Below are positions 8,083 through 15,657 of a stretch of 15,698 nt of DNA, in pieces. The translations under genes and the position numbers were made by a program. A model generated the notes under the pieces. The model ran no database searches, was not told the origin of the DNA, and saw only the letters and a list, made by a program, of their open reading frames with translations. Position 1 is the stretch's first letter. Every line of letters starts with the position of its first letter. Source of the DNA: Amoebophrya sp. AT5.2 (Eukaryota > Sar > Dinophyceae > Syndiniales > Amoebophryaceae); assembly GCA_005223375.1 (NCBI GenBank), contig RXOD01005137.1:1-15698 (forward strand), read 5' to 3'.

Positions 8083-8086
8083 TTAG
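8067..8086. repeat. AT-rich inverted repeat overlapping the ORF2 stop codon
   Basis: CTAAAT (8067-8072) pairs with ATTTAG (8081-8086) across 8 bases. The TAA stop (8083-8085) lies wholly inside one arm, so in the mRNA the stop codon would sit in a short weak stem. Confidence 0.5.
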
Positions 8087-11000
8087 CTTGCTTCTCCAGG
8101 TTGATTGTAGAAAGCAGAAAAGCTCTCCCTATCCTCCGCCTCGCCTTTCACGTGGAGGGCGAACGGAACGCGGCTGCTCTTTTCGCCCCGGCTGAGCTCG
8201 AACTCCACCACCTTCCGATGGAGGGACACCAGCTGCTCTTCGGTAATCAGCGGCGGAAGCTCGACTTTCTTCGGAGGAAGGGACGAATGGGCGGCGTGCT
8301 GCTGTTGAGGCTGCTGCGGAAGCTCCGAGGGACCAGCAGCCTGCGGAAGCTGCTGCATCGCGGTCGAGCTCTGTTTGGCCGCCGCGTCTTGATTCGTTAT
8401 TCTCGCCATTGAGATCGCGTTGCCAACAATCCTGGAAACGACAGTGTCGTGTCCGTTTGCATTTGCTGGGAGCTTCGTCGAGATCCCGCCGCTGACTGGT
8501 GGCTCTTGTTGCATCTGGATCTTGCTGGAGCACAAAGCGGGGCGTTCGGAGAGGCTCCGCTGGAGGTCCTCGAGTTGTTTCGAGCGCACCCTCTCCTTGC
8601 ACTTCGAGCTGAACAAAGCAGCCGCGCTGGCTGCTTTGTCCGGGAGCGCCGAGGTCAGACCTGGGACCATTTTTCCACCAGCTGCGGCTAGTAGATGCGG
8701 TAACCCCGCCGGCGCGGGAAAAGTCCCGACCTCCTGCAGCACGTCCAAGACGCTTCCCCGGCAGGCCGACAGCGGCGGCGCGGTGCCAAAGCTGCCGGAA
8801 GCGGCGGGCGCCGTCGTCGTGGACGTCGACGAGCTGGAAGTATTGCTGCCGTTTTTTGGCCTTTGATCCGCGACTGCCGGGGACGACACTGCTGGCGCCG
8901 GAAATTCAGGCATCGGGAATTTTGGCGGTGGTTTCGCAAGAACGGCGGATTGCTGTTCTTGTGGCGGATTGCTGTTCTCCGTTGCAGGAGGCGCTCCCGC
9001 CTGGTATCCGCTTCCCCGACCCTGGTGCTGCTGCTGCTGCTCCTGTTCTTGCAGTAGCCTTTTTCGCCTCGCCTCCGCGGCTTTCTTCGCTCCCTGGGCT
9101 TTCGCGTACGCTGACTTGATGATCGGCGCCCGCTCTGCCGGTTCCATTGCCCGCAGTTTCCCCTCATCGTAGCCCGCCGGGAGCCACTTTTTAATCCATT
9201 CTGGCAACTTGGACGGGAGCTTTGTCCTGGTCCTCGTTCCCTCCTCCCCGCAAGACGCCGAGGAGGCAGCAGAAGAAGCCGAGATGGCGGAAAAGCCGCC
9301 CAGCGAGTTCATCGAACCGAGCGAACCCATGGATCCGAGCGAGGCGTGCGAAGCGACGCCCGGAGAGACGCCGCCGCCGGGGTCGTCGGGCCGCAACTGT
9401 TCGCTGGTACAGTTTGTCGTCGTGGTTGTACATACCTGTTCATCCGGCCCCGCACCCGGCGGACCGGGTAAGCACAGCATTTTCGACACCAGCGCCTGCG
9501 CCCCCAACTGCCCCCTGCAGCCGTCTAGAAGCTGCTCGTGCTCCGATGATTCCCCTGCCCCGTCGAGGCTTTTGTCGCGCAGCTGTTCGCGTTCCCGTTC
9601 TGCCGAGGAGGGAACCGGGACGGCGCGGACTTCCGGTTTCGGGCCCTTCTGGTCGCTCGGGGGCGGCAATACGTAGGCCACCTTCTGCACCACCGGTGCG
9701 GGAAGATCTTGATCTATTTCTATTTCATCACCGTTCGTGCTTGAGGACGCCCTCATCTGCGCTGCGGCTGGGCCTTGAGCAGGTACAGCAGGTACAGAAT
9801 CCTGTGCTGGCGAATCATGGGATGCTTGTTCTCCTGCTTGTTCAGAAGTGTTCTCCGGTCTGCCCCCTCGTCTGCTCGAAGAACTGGAGGCTGCAATGCT
9901 CTGCCGATCTTCTTCCTGCTCCGGCCCGCTCCGGCGTGTGCTCCCGTCAGGTGAAGGAAGTGGCGTTTTTCCGTTTATCCCGATTGAGGAACGCTCTTTC
10001 GTGCCTTTTCCGCCTTTCGAAGACGCAGCAGCGGGGGATGTGTTGTTCGTTTTTTGCAGATGACGACCGCTCGCGGGGGCAGCGTTGTTGGAGTTTGCTG
10101 GAACTGCACCTTCCTCCACATCAAGCTGAAGCTTCAGCTTCAGCTTGGTACTAGTAGAAGAAGTAATATTTCCGCACGAAGATACCTCCTGTTCCTGGGC
10201 CACCTTGACATCATGATCTTCAACTTCTGGCAGCGGGGCCGCACCGTCAATCTCGAGTTTGGCCTTTTTCGCGGCGGGCAGGTTCGGGGCTGCGAAGGAA
10301 ACGACGTCAGCTGCTCGCTTCAACGACAAAGTCGGCTTCTCCTCGTCCTTATGCTCGTCCACCGCAGCCGGCTGTATGTTCTGCAAGAACTGCTGCGAAT
10401 CTGCTTCGCCGCCCTCGTCCCCCGCTTCTTGCAACATATCGTCCCCGGGCAAAAACAGCTCCGGCAGTGTAAGGGGTCGCATTACACTCTCGGAGCTGTT
10501 TTTGCCGGGGGCCTCCTTCAAGACCCCGTCCTTCGCCCCGAGCCCGAGCTTCCCGACCAGCCTCTCCACCTCTTCCATTTTCCGTCCGTCGCACCTTATC
10601 CTCCTGCCCTCCACGTCCCGCTCCAGAACGACGAAAAGGCGCAGCTTCTTCGTTTTCCTGCAGTTGCCCCTCACCACCCTGATGGACCGGAGGCGGTCGA
10701 AGGGGTCGTCGGCAGTCAGCACGTTCCGCTTGCATTTCCTGAAGGACTCCAGCAGCAGCCGCCCGCGAAGATCCAATAAGTCCTTTCTTTCCGTGAACCT
10801 CTGCGCAAGGTGACACTCAATGCTGCTGGCTGCCGGAGCCCGCCCCCGAGCCCCCCCGAAAATTGAATTTGAAACTTCCCCTTCGCGAAGTAGATCTAGT
10901 GGTACTATGTTTTGCGATTTCAGCGAGAGCGCGCCGAAGCCGTCGATCTCCAGGTGGAAGTCTTTCTTCGAGTAGGGCAAGACGAACCGGCGATCGCAGG

Positions 11001-14000
11001 TGGTCCTCTCGAACGGGTCGCTGTCGCCGCCAAGATTATTTTGCGCATCGGAGTCGTCGCTCTCGTCGGCGTCCTCGTTTCGGCTACGACTTTTCCACCG
11101 CGTAATGCCATGTTCTCTTGATGTCCTCGTGCCAGGGTCTTTGTTTCTCCGACGAGAGGCGGCAGCTGCAGCTGCTGCGTGGCTCGCCGCTTGTCTTAGC
11201 ACAGCGACACGCATCTCCTGTGCAATCACGCGGGCGAAAAAAGCGGAGGAAAAGACCGGCTCCGGACGTTGGCGTCGTCGGCCAAGGCCCTGCGAAGCCG
11301 CGTCTCCAGCACTACAGATGCTGCGCACGACCTGTGAGTTGGCGACAGACTTGTAGAAGTTGTCTTCCTCTTCTCTTGTAAAATTATAGGAAAGTACCTC
11401 TTTCTTTCCCCGAAGCAGGCCTCGCAGGGGTCTCGCGACGGCCGCTCCCGCTGCCGGCGCGATCTTACTTTGCTCGTCCTCCTCCCTTTCCTCAGCACCA
11501 AAGTCTATTTCGCTTACTTTTGCCTCCTCCACCTGGCGTTCCCCACCGTCTGAGACCACGCCCACGCTGAGTAGCGCACCCATCGCCGCTGCGTATTGCC
11601 CGGGCTCCCGCAGCTTTGCCTGCAGAATTCGGCTCCCAACGGTTGTAGCTACCGTCTGCACTATGTCCGCAAGGTAGGGATAATTCCTCCGCGGCGGGGG
11701 GAGTGGGTGGGGATACCCGTGCAAGGGACCCTCCCATAACCGCATCCAGGTGGGAGGCGACGTCCGCGGGCAAGTAGTGGTGTTGAGAGGAGGCAGCACA
11801 CCTCCAATCGATGGCGAATGCTGCCCACTGCCGCTTCCGCCGTCTAGCATCGCTGCGCGCACGCTGCGCAGCCACAAAGAACTGGCCGGCACGTAGAAGA
11901 GCAGCCCCCGTTCGACGTCGAGAAAGGGAGCCGTCGAGTCCGGGGGGCAAGGGGTGTTCAGGGTGCGCTGGAGCTGGAGCTGGACCCCCACCTGCTCCGG
12001 AGGATTTTCTGGCCCCAGTATCTGACTCGCCACGTCTATGCAGAGAAAATTTGTCCCTGTCCCACTTTCCCAGGAGTTCAGGCAGGTGGTCGCGCTCCTA
12101 GTCTCGTGGCTAGCTGTGTCCGGAGCTGCGTCGGGCAGGGGCCTCAATTCGGACCCCGGGCAGGAGCTTTTTCCCCTGCTATGCTGTGTCCCAACTCGCT
12201 TCGGCACCTCAACACCCCGAGGAAATATGTCCCGGGTTCCTTGACATTCAAGCCGGGACCTAGAATCCCCTAGGAAATATGTCCCACTATTCACTGGTTG
12301 AAAAGGCTGCGTCGGGAGCTGAGTACGAGACTCAGACTGCGGACCCATAGACTCCGCGAGACTTCTGGGCCTCCTTTTTGGGACACGGACAAATTTCCTC
12401 TGGATAACGTCCGCCGCGACGTCGCGGAACCTCTGCACAGCGTCGGCGTCGGAGATGCGCTTCAGCGTATTTTTCCGCAGTCGTCTCGTAGAACCGCGAA
12501 ACACCGCGCTGAGGAAGGTTGTGGAGTGCGGTGTTCCTGTTGGACTCGAAGTTGTTGGACTTGAGGCTCTTGAACTTGAACTTCTTGCCGTCCTTGGACC
12601 TGGCTCGTCCTCGTCCTTCTCCTTTCCGGTCCTGCCGGCGGCGAACTCCTCGCTGTGTTGAACAACGGCGCAGCAGTCACAGTCTTCTAGGTCGCGCCCG
12701 TTCACGGCGAGGATTACGTCCCCTGCCTTCAGAATCTTTCCAAAACACCCCCACTCGTCCACGGCATCAACGCGAAGACGAACCGGAGGGTCGTCGTCGG
12801 GCTCAGCCGGCGCGTAGGACACGCTGACGCCAAAAAAAGTGGGCCGCGTGGAAGATGTTGAAGCGCCGGCTTTCGAAGGTGCCGAGGAGCGATTCTTGGG
12901 AGGAACCTGTGTCTCGACCGTGGTCACGCAGGAGTTCTTGTCCCCCGCTCTTGAAATCTTCAGCACGACTCGGCTGCCTTTTTCTTGGAAATCTTGTCGC
13001 CAGGCGATGCACGCGTCGCGCAGGGCAGTCTCCTGCTTTAAAAATGAACGCGCGTCGTCGTCCGGCTCCGAGATTAATTCGTGGTCCTCGAGGTCGCTGG
13101 TACTTCTTCCCCTTACTCCACGACTTCCTGCCAATCGATCCCGTTCATCCCTGACGGGACCCTCGCCTCTACTCTCCACGACGGCCCTCTCCAATCGCTG
13201 CGCCTCCAGGCGGCCGAGGCCCTCCGCGAAGACGGATATCTTCGCCGCCTTCGCGACCGCTTCCCAGAGCAGGCCGCTAACCGCAATCAGCCGCTTGTTC
13301 GCGTACTTATTGCCGATCTTCAAACTCACCTGCTCGCGTTCCTGCTCGATGTTGCGATCCCGATCGGCCGCCTGAGACTGAGTAGAAGTGTTAGTACCTT
13401 CCTTCTCCTTATCCGGCTCGTCGCAACCACGACGATGGCTCGAGGACGATGAAGAGCTCTGGCCCGCTGCGGGTGCTGCCGCTGGTTTCGCGGCAGTAGC
13501 TGCATCTGGTTTCACGGCGGTAGCTGTCTCCGCGTCGATGAAGAACAGGATCGGAACGGTTCTTGTTGCCGAAAAACCTGTACTAGCGCTTGAACTGGAA
13601 CTGGAAGCGCCAGCAGGCAGGTCAAGATTATTCTTTTCGATCGAAGTCGTGGTTGCGTAAGTTGCGTACGTGCTCCGCAGTCGTTGCTGCGTCTCTGCGG
13701 TGAGGTCGAGCGGTAGGCTTTGGCTCGAATGCGTGTAGTTGTAGTACGGCTTTTCGTCTTCGTACGAGCTTCTCCTTCTTCCAGCAGCCGCGTCTTGTTG
13801 TTCCACAGCCGCGGGCATCAACTGGAGATCTGCGAGGAGCCTCCTCGCGTACTTCTCGAATGCGGCGCCACGCTCCTCGACGCGGCAGTCCGGCTCCTCA
13901 TGCGACGCCGGAAGCCTTCCGACGTCGAACCCCCCGACCGCCGCCTGCCCACATAACAACTCGGCGACCAGGCGGTTGACGTTCTTGTTCCTTGCAGCTG

Positions 14001-15657
14001 ATGCAGAGGGGGAGCCAGGCAGTCCCATCCCAAGTCGGTCCCGCAACTCCGCAAACTGCACCGCCCCCGGCTCCGCCAACCGCGCGACGTCGATTAGCGC
14101 GAGCGAGAACAGTAGCGACAAGAAAGCGTACCGGTCTACTCGGGTCTCTTGATCTTTGGTGCGAGATCTTGATTGTGTTGTGAGGGTCCCTTGTTTGTCA
14201 GCTATAGTATTGATGTGGGGTAGATGAGTCTCCTGAGCAGGAGCCGGGGCGGGAAATTTGTTCATCCCCTTCCTCAGTCTCGTCGGCACTTGCAAAACCG
14301 GCTTTTTGTTCTCGATCCCTTTGCCTTTGCCACCGTCGTCAACCTGATGTGTAGGAGCCCCCCGCACTCCTCCGCCCCCTCCGGTCCCGGGTTGATTTTC
14401 GATTTTCTTCGCGCCCCGCGCCACCTCGGTCCGTAGTTCCTCCACTTTCGCCAAGCTGCCCAAGTCCTTTTTCCCGAGCCGCACAGCTTCTTTCCCCAGC
14501 ACAGTGAGCACGTGCCGAAGCCGTCGCGAAACAAGATTTACCTCCTTCTCCTCAATCGCTAACCGCTTCAGCCCCGCCTCCAGGTTCTTCTGCTGCAGAA
14601 GCAACTCGGGAGGGAGGATGCGCCGGAAGCAGTGTCGCAGAAGGTCTTCATCGTCATCCTCTTCGGGAGTCGCGTACGCGACGAAAGAAGCGAGGTGGTC
14701 CAGCACGCCGACCGGGCTGTTGTTCCGGGGCGACGCCTTTCGCGGGCGCGGTTTGATCGCTACCGCAGAGCCACTGCGACTGCCCTCGGGAACGGGATCA
14801 TCATGATGATATCGACGATCGTGCTGATCTTCTTTGAGTCCACCTCTCCTGTCGTCCTCCGCTTCGTCTCTTGGACTGATCTTGGCGAAGTACATCTTTC
14901 TGCTTCTCTTCCCGTCGAACGCCCCGGGGCTTCTTCTTGCCCTTGGTCCCTTCACCATCGTGATGGTTTGCGTTTCTCTTTCTCCTCTACTAGCTGCAGC
15001 AGCTCCTGGCCTCGTCATTTCGTCGTCGTGCTCGGCCGCGTGGTCGTGGTGGTCCCGCAACATCTTCTCGCGGCAACCCCGCGGCCCCATGGTCAGCTTC
15101 GCCTTAGGGGCGAAAACCGTTTTGCTGCGGTTGGGGAAGCTCACCTCGGGGTTCGGCTTTAGCAGCACCTGCTTGGGGAAGCTCGCAACTTCAGTGGTGC
15201 AACACCTCAGCAGCAGCCTGCTCCCGCTCACAGCAGTATGATCACAGTGGTCCTCTGTGGTTCTCACGCTCTTATCCTCACGAAAGCAGGTGTCCAGCCG
15301 TTGCAGCCTCGCGGCAAGGGAGTCTTCGAGCGTTGCGGTGAGTGCGTTTGGGCAGGTTCTCTCCAGAACTTCCCGCAAAACCAGCGCGGCGGCCGACTCC
15401 ACGTGGACCAGACTGTCGTTCGCGGTGCTGGTTCTGAGGGCCTCGACCAAACAAGATGCCTTTTGATCGGACGTTGGTGTTGCTGCTGCACCTTCGCCTG
15501 CGTTCGTCGTGTGGGCGGCGATTGCAGTGTCAACCTCTTTCTGGATCTGGCTGGCGAGGTTTCCGCACGTTCTCCCGAATCGTTGCCTCGTTCTCACGAA
15601 TCCGATTGTCCTCGGAGAAGAAGACGATGGCGACGAACCGCCGATCTCCTCCCGCAT
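8083..15657 (-). CDS. Giant multidomain protein with a PDZ-like domain, largely disordered (ORF2)
   Basis: An uninterrupted frame of 2,524 codons ends at TAA (8083-8085); a frame this long cannot be chance. The first visible Met is at 15657, but the frame stays open to the window edge, so the true start may lie outside. Residues about 335-415 are charged and probably helical or coiled coil. Residues about 509-525 contain a hydrophobic stretch (YAFLSLLFSLALIDVA), too short for a confident membrane helix. Poly-Ser runs lie near 683-695 and 732-743. A PDZ-like domain spans about 940-1000. A poly-Ala run sits near 1490-1503. Residues about 1558-1710 are low in repeats, look globular and are not recognised. 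Residues 2152-2205 begin PEWIKKWLP and continue as a basic Ala/Lys/Arg helix into a Gln-rich tract. The last 55 residues contain ITEEQLVSLHRKVVEF, faintly like a QLQ motif. PDZ domains normally bind protein C-termini, so a scaffold role is an inference. No catalytic motif was recognised. Confidence 0.92.
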   Translation of the reverse strand: MREEIGGSSPSSSSPRTIGFVRTRQRFGRTCGNLASQIQKEVDTAIAAHTTNAGEGAAATPTSDQKASCLVEALRTSTANDSLVHVESAAALVLREVLERTCPNALTATLEDSLAARLQRLDTCFREDKSVRTTEDHCDHTAVSGSRLLLRCCTTEVASFPKQVLLKPNPEVSFPNRSKTVFAPKAKLTMGPRGCREKMLRDHHDHAAEHDDEMTRPGAAAASRGERETQTITMVKGPRARRSPGAFDGKRSRKMYFAKISPRDEAEDDRRGGLKEDQHDRRYHHDDPVPEGSRSGSAVAIKPRPRKASPRNNSPVGVLDHLASFVAYATPEEDDDEDLLRHCFRRILPPELLLQQKNLEAGLKRLAIEEKEVNLVSRRLRHVLTVLGKEAVRLGKKDLGSLAKVEELRTEVARGAKKIENQPGTGGGGGVRGAPTHQVDDGGKGKGIENKKPVLQVPTRLRKGMNKFPAPAPAQETHLPHINTIADKQGTLTTQSRSRTKDQETRVDRYAFLSLLFSLALIDVARLAEPGAVQFAELRDRLGMGLPGSPSASAARNKNVNRLVAELLCGQAAVGGFDVGRLPASHEEPDCRVEERGAAFEKYARRLLADLQLMPAAVEQQDAAAGRRRSSYEDEKPYYNYTHSSQSLPLDLTAETQQRLRSTYATYATTTSIEKNNLDLPAGASSSSSSASTGFSATRTVPILFFIDAETATAVKPDAATAAKPAAAPAAGQSSSSSSSHRRGCDEPDKEKEGTNTSTQSQAADRDRNIEQEREQVSLKIGNKYANKRLIAVSGLLWEAVAKAAKISVFAEGLGRLEAQRLERAVVESRGEGPVRDERDRLAGSRGVRGRSTSDLEDHELISEPDDDARSFLKQETALRDACIAWRQDFQEKGSRVVLKISRAGDKNSCVTTVETQVPPKNRSSAPSKAGASTSSTRPTFFGVSVSYAPAEPDDDPPVRLRVDAVDEWGCFGKILKAGDVILAVNGRDLEDCDCCAVVQHSEEFAAGRTGKEKDEDEPGPRTARSSSSRASSPTTSSPTGTPHSTTFLSAVFRGSTRRLRKNTLKRISDADAVQRFRDVAADVIQRKFVRVPKRRPRSLAESMGPQSESRTQLPTQPFQPVNSGTYFLGDSRSRLECQGTRDIFPRGVEVPKRVGTQHSRGKSSCPGSELRPLPDAAPDTASHETRSATTCLNSWESGTGTNFLCIDVASQILGPENPPEQVGVQLQLQRTLNTPCPPDSTAPFLDVERGLLFYVPASSLWLRSVRAAMLDGGSGSGQHSPSIGGVLPPLNTTTCPRTSPPTWMRLWEGPLHGYPHPLPPPRRNYPYLADIVQTVATTVGSRILQAKLREPGQYAAAMGALLSVGVVSDGGERQVEEAKVSEIDFGAEEREEDEQSKIAPAAGAAVARPLRGLLRGKKEVLSYNFTREEEDNFYKSVANSQVVRSICSAGDAASQGLGRRRQRPEPVFSSAFFARVIAQEMRVAVLRQAASHAAAAAAASRRRNKDPGTRTSREHGITRWKSRSRNEDADESDDSDAQNNLGGDSDPFERTTCDRRFVLPYSKKDFHLEIDGFGALSLKSQNIVPLDLLREGEVSNSIFGGARGRAPAASSIECHLAQRFTERKDLLDLRGRLLLESFRKCKRNVLTADDPFDRLRSIRVVRGNCRKTKKLRLFVVLERDVEGRRIRCDGRKMEEVERLVGKLGLGAKDGVLKEAPGKNSSESVMRPLTLPELFLPGDDMLQEAGDEGGEADSQQFLQNIQPAAVDEHKDEEKPTLSLKRAADVVSFAAPNLPAAKKAKLEIDGAAPLPEVEDHDVKVAQEQEVSSCGNITSSTSTKLKLKLQLDVEEGAVPANSNNAAPASGRHLQKTNNTSPAAASSKGGKGTKERSSIGINGKTPLPSPDGSTRRSGPEQEEDRQSIAASSSSSRRGGRPENTSEQAGEQASHDSPAQDSVPAVPAQGPAAAQMRASSSTNGDEIEIDQDLPAPVVQKVAYVLPPPSDQKGPKPEVRAVPVPSSAEREREQLRDKSLDGAGESSEHEQLLDGCRGQLGAQALVSKMLCLPGPPGAGPDEQVCTTTTTNCTSEQLRPDDPGGGVSPGVASHASLGSMGSLGSMNSLGGFSAISASSAASSASCGEEGTRTRTKLPSKLPEWIKKWLPAGYDEGKLRAMEPAERAPIIKSAYAKAQGAKKAAEARRKRLLQEQEQQQQHQGRGSGYQAGAPPATENSNPPQEQQSAVLAKPPPKFPMPEFPAPAVSSPAVADQRPKNGSNTSSSSTSTTTAPAASGSFGTAPPLSACRGSVLDVLQEVGTFPAPAGLPHLLAAAGGKMVPGLTSALPDKAASAAALFSSKCKERVRSKQLEDLQRSLSERPALCSSKIQMQQEPPVSGGISTKLPANANGHDTVVSRIVGNAISMARITNQDAAAKQSSTAMQQLPQAAGPSELPQQPQQQHAAHSSLPPKKVELPPLITEEQLVSLHRKVVEFELSRGEKSSRVPFALHVKGEAEDRESFSAFYNQPGEAS
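8613..8639. repeat. 11-bp perfect hairpin in ORF2
   Basis: ACAAAGCAGCC (8613-8623) pairs perfectly with GGCTGCTTTGT (8629-8639) over a 5-base loop. The total is 27 bases, or nine codons, encoding DKAASAAAL near residue 2344. The Ala-rich peptide is a consequence of the GC-rich arms. Confidence 0.88.
8944..8978. repeat. 16-base direct repeat, spacing 19, read in two frames (ORF2)
   Basis: GGCGGATTGCTGTTCT occurs identically at 8944-8959 and 8963-8978. The spacing of 19 shifts the frame by one, so the copies read as NSNPP and EQQSA within residues about 2227-2238. This lies in a disordered Gln/Pro-rich linker. Confidence 0.92.
10122..10147. repeat. 12-bp inverted repeat with a 2-base spacer in ORF2
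   Basis: CAAGCTGAAGCT (10122-10133) is inverse-complementary to AGCTTCAGCTTG (10136-10147), with only TC between. It is almost a continuous palindrome and encodes an alternating KLKLKLQL stretch near residues 1838-1846. Alternating Lys-Leu/Gln-Leu codons can build such palindromes without any transposition. Confidence 0.85.
10443..10511. repeat. 69-base hairpin inside ORF2 (27 bp paired)
   Basis: The arms 10443-10463 and 10491-10511 are complementary at 20 of 21 positions (the one mismatch is G10447/G10507). An inner stem pairs 10466-10472 (AGTGTAA) with 10482-10488 (TTACACT) around a 9-base loop. A 2x2 internal loop separates the two stems. The length, 69 bases, equals 23 codons, so the frame is kept. 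It encodes residues about 1716-1738, from PGKNSS to LPELFLPG. It could be a miniature inverted-repeat insertion or an inverted local duplication. It has no GT-AG ends and no clear target-site duplication. Confidence 0.9.
12215..12285. repeat. 19-base direct repeat, spacing 52, read in two frames (ORF2)
   Basis: Positions 12215-12233 and 12267-12285 match at 18 of 19 bases, sharing AGGAAATATGTCCC exactly. The spacing of 52 is not a multiple of three. On the minus strand one copy reads as GTYFLG and the other as RDIFPRG. The protein around residues 1125-1148 therefore contains two frame-shifted readings of one DNA word. Confidence 0.88.
12229..12259. repeat. Bulged hairpin between direct repeats in ORF2
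   Basis: GTCCCGG (12229-12235) pairs with CCGGGAC (12253-12259). An inner CTTGA/TCAAG stem (12240-12244 with 12248-12252) closes on a 3-base loop. A 4-base bulge lies at 12236-12239. The structure sits between the two copies of the 19-base direct repeat at 12215-12285, and its left arm overlaps the first copy. Confidence 0.7.
12414..12427. repeat. 14-base perfect palindrome in ORF2
   Basis: CCGCGACGTCGCGG is its own reverse complement and encodes part of FRDVAADV. Other 14-base palindromes lie at 14669-14682 (GTCGCGTACGCGAC), 14797-14810 (ATCATCATGATGAT) and 11162-11175 (in the poly-Ala run). About one would be expected by chance in this window. Confidence 0.7.
12658..12840 (-). other. PDZ-like domain within ORF2
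   Basis: This encodes ORF2 residues 940-1000. It starts TFFGVSVSY, which would match a PDZ first strand and carboxylate-binding loop. A strand VRLRVDAV follows, then GKILKAGDVILAVNGRDLED at 973-992. The GD-hydrophobic-hydrophobic-x-VNG core at 979-987 is the most diagnostic part of PDZ domains. The domain sits between disordered Ser/Pro/Asp-rich linkers. PDZ domains usually bind the last four or so residues of partner proteins; no partner can be named. The second half of the fold after DCDCCAVVQ is not clear, and the preceding strand-like VVLKISRAG (near residue 900) may belong to it. Confidence 0.6.
13226..13245. repeat. 7-bp hairpin in ORF2
   Basis: GCGAAGA (13226-13232) pairs with TCTTCGC (13239-13245) over a 6-base loop. 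It encodes part of AAKISVFAEG near residue 808. A comparable stem with a 3-base loop lies at 13832-13848 (GCGAGGA/TCCTCGC, encoding ARRLLA). Confidence 0.6.
13482..13526. repeat. In-frame 24-base-period duplication (ORF2)
   Basis: Positions 13482-13502 and 13506-13526 match at 19 of 21 bases. The eight-codon period encodes ATAVKPDA followed by ATAAKPAA, in an Ala/Pro-rich linker near residues 712-726. Confidence 0.85.
15131..15184. repeat. In-frame 42-base-period duplication (ORF2 N-terminus)
   Basis: TTGGGGAAGCTC occurs at 15131-15142 and 15173-15184. The spacing of 42 bases (14 codons) keeps the frame, giving SFPKQ and SFPNR. The sequence between the copies has diverged. Confidence 0.75.

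Noticed and set aside
9027..9050. CTG/CAG triplet tract
   Set aside because: It is a short, interrupted Gln tract in a low-complexity protein and nothing unusual.
9222..10154. 310-codon open frame on the plus strand
   Set aside because: It is wholly antisense to ORF2, Arg/Pro/Ser-rich without domains, and typical of the complement of GC-rich coding DNA.
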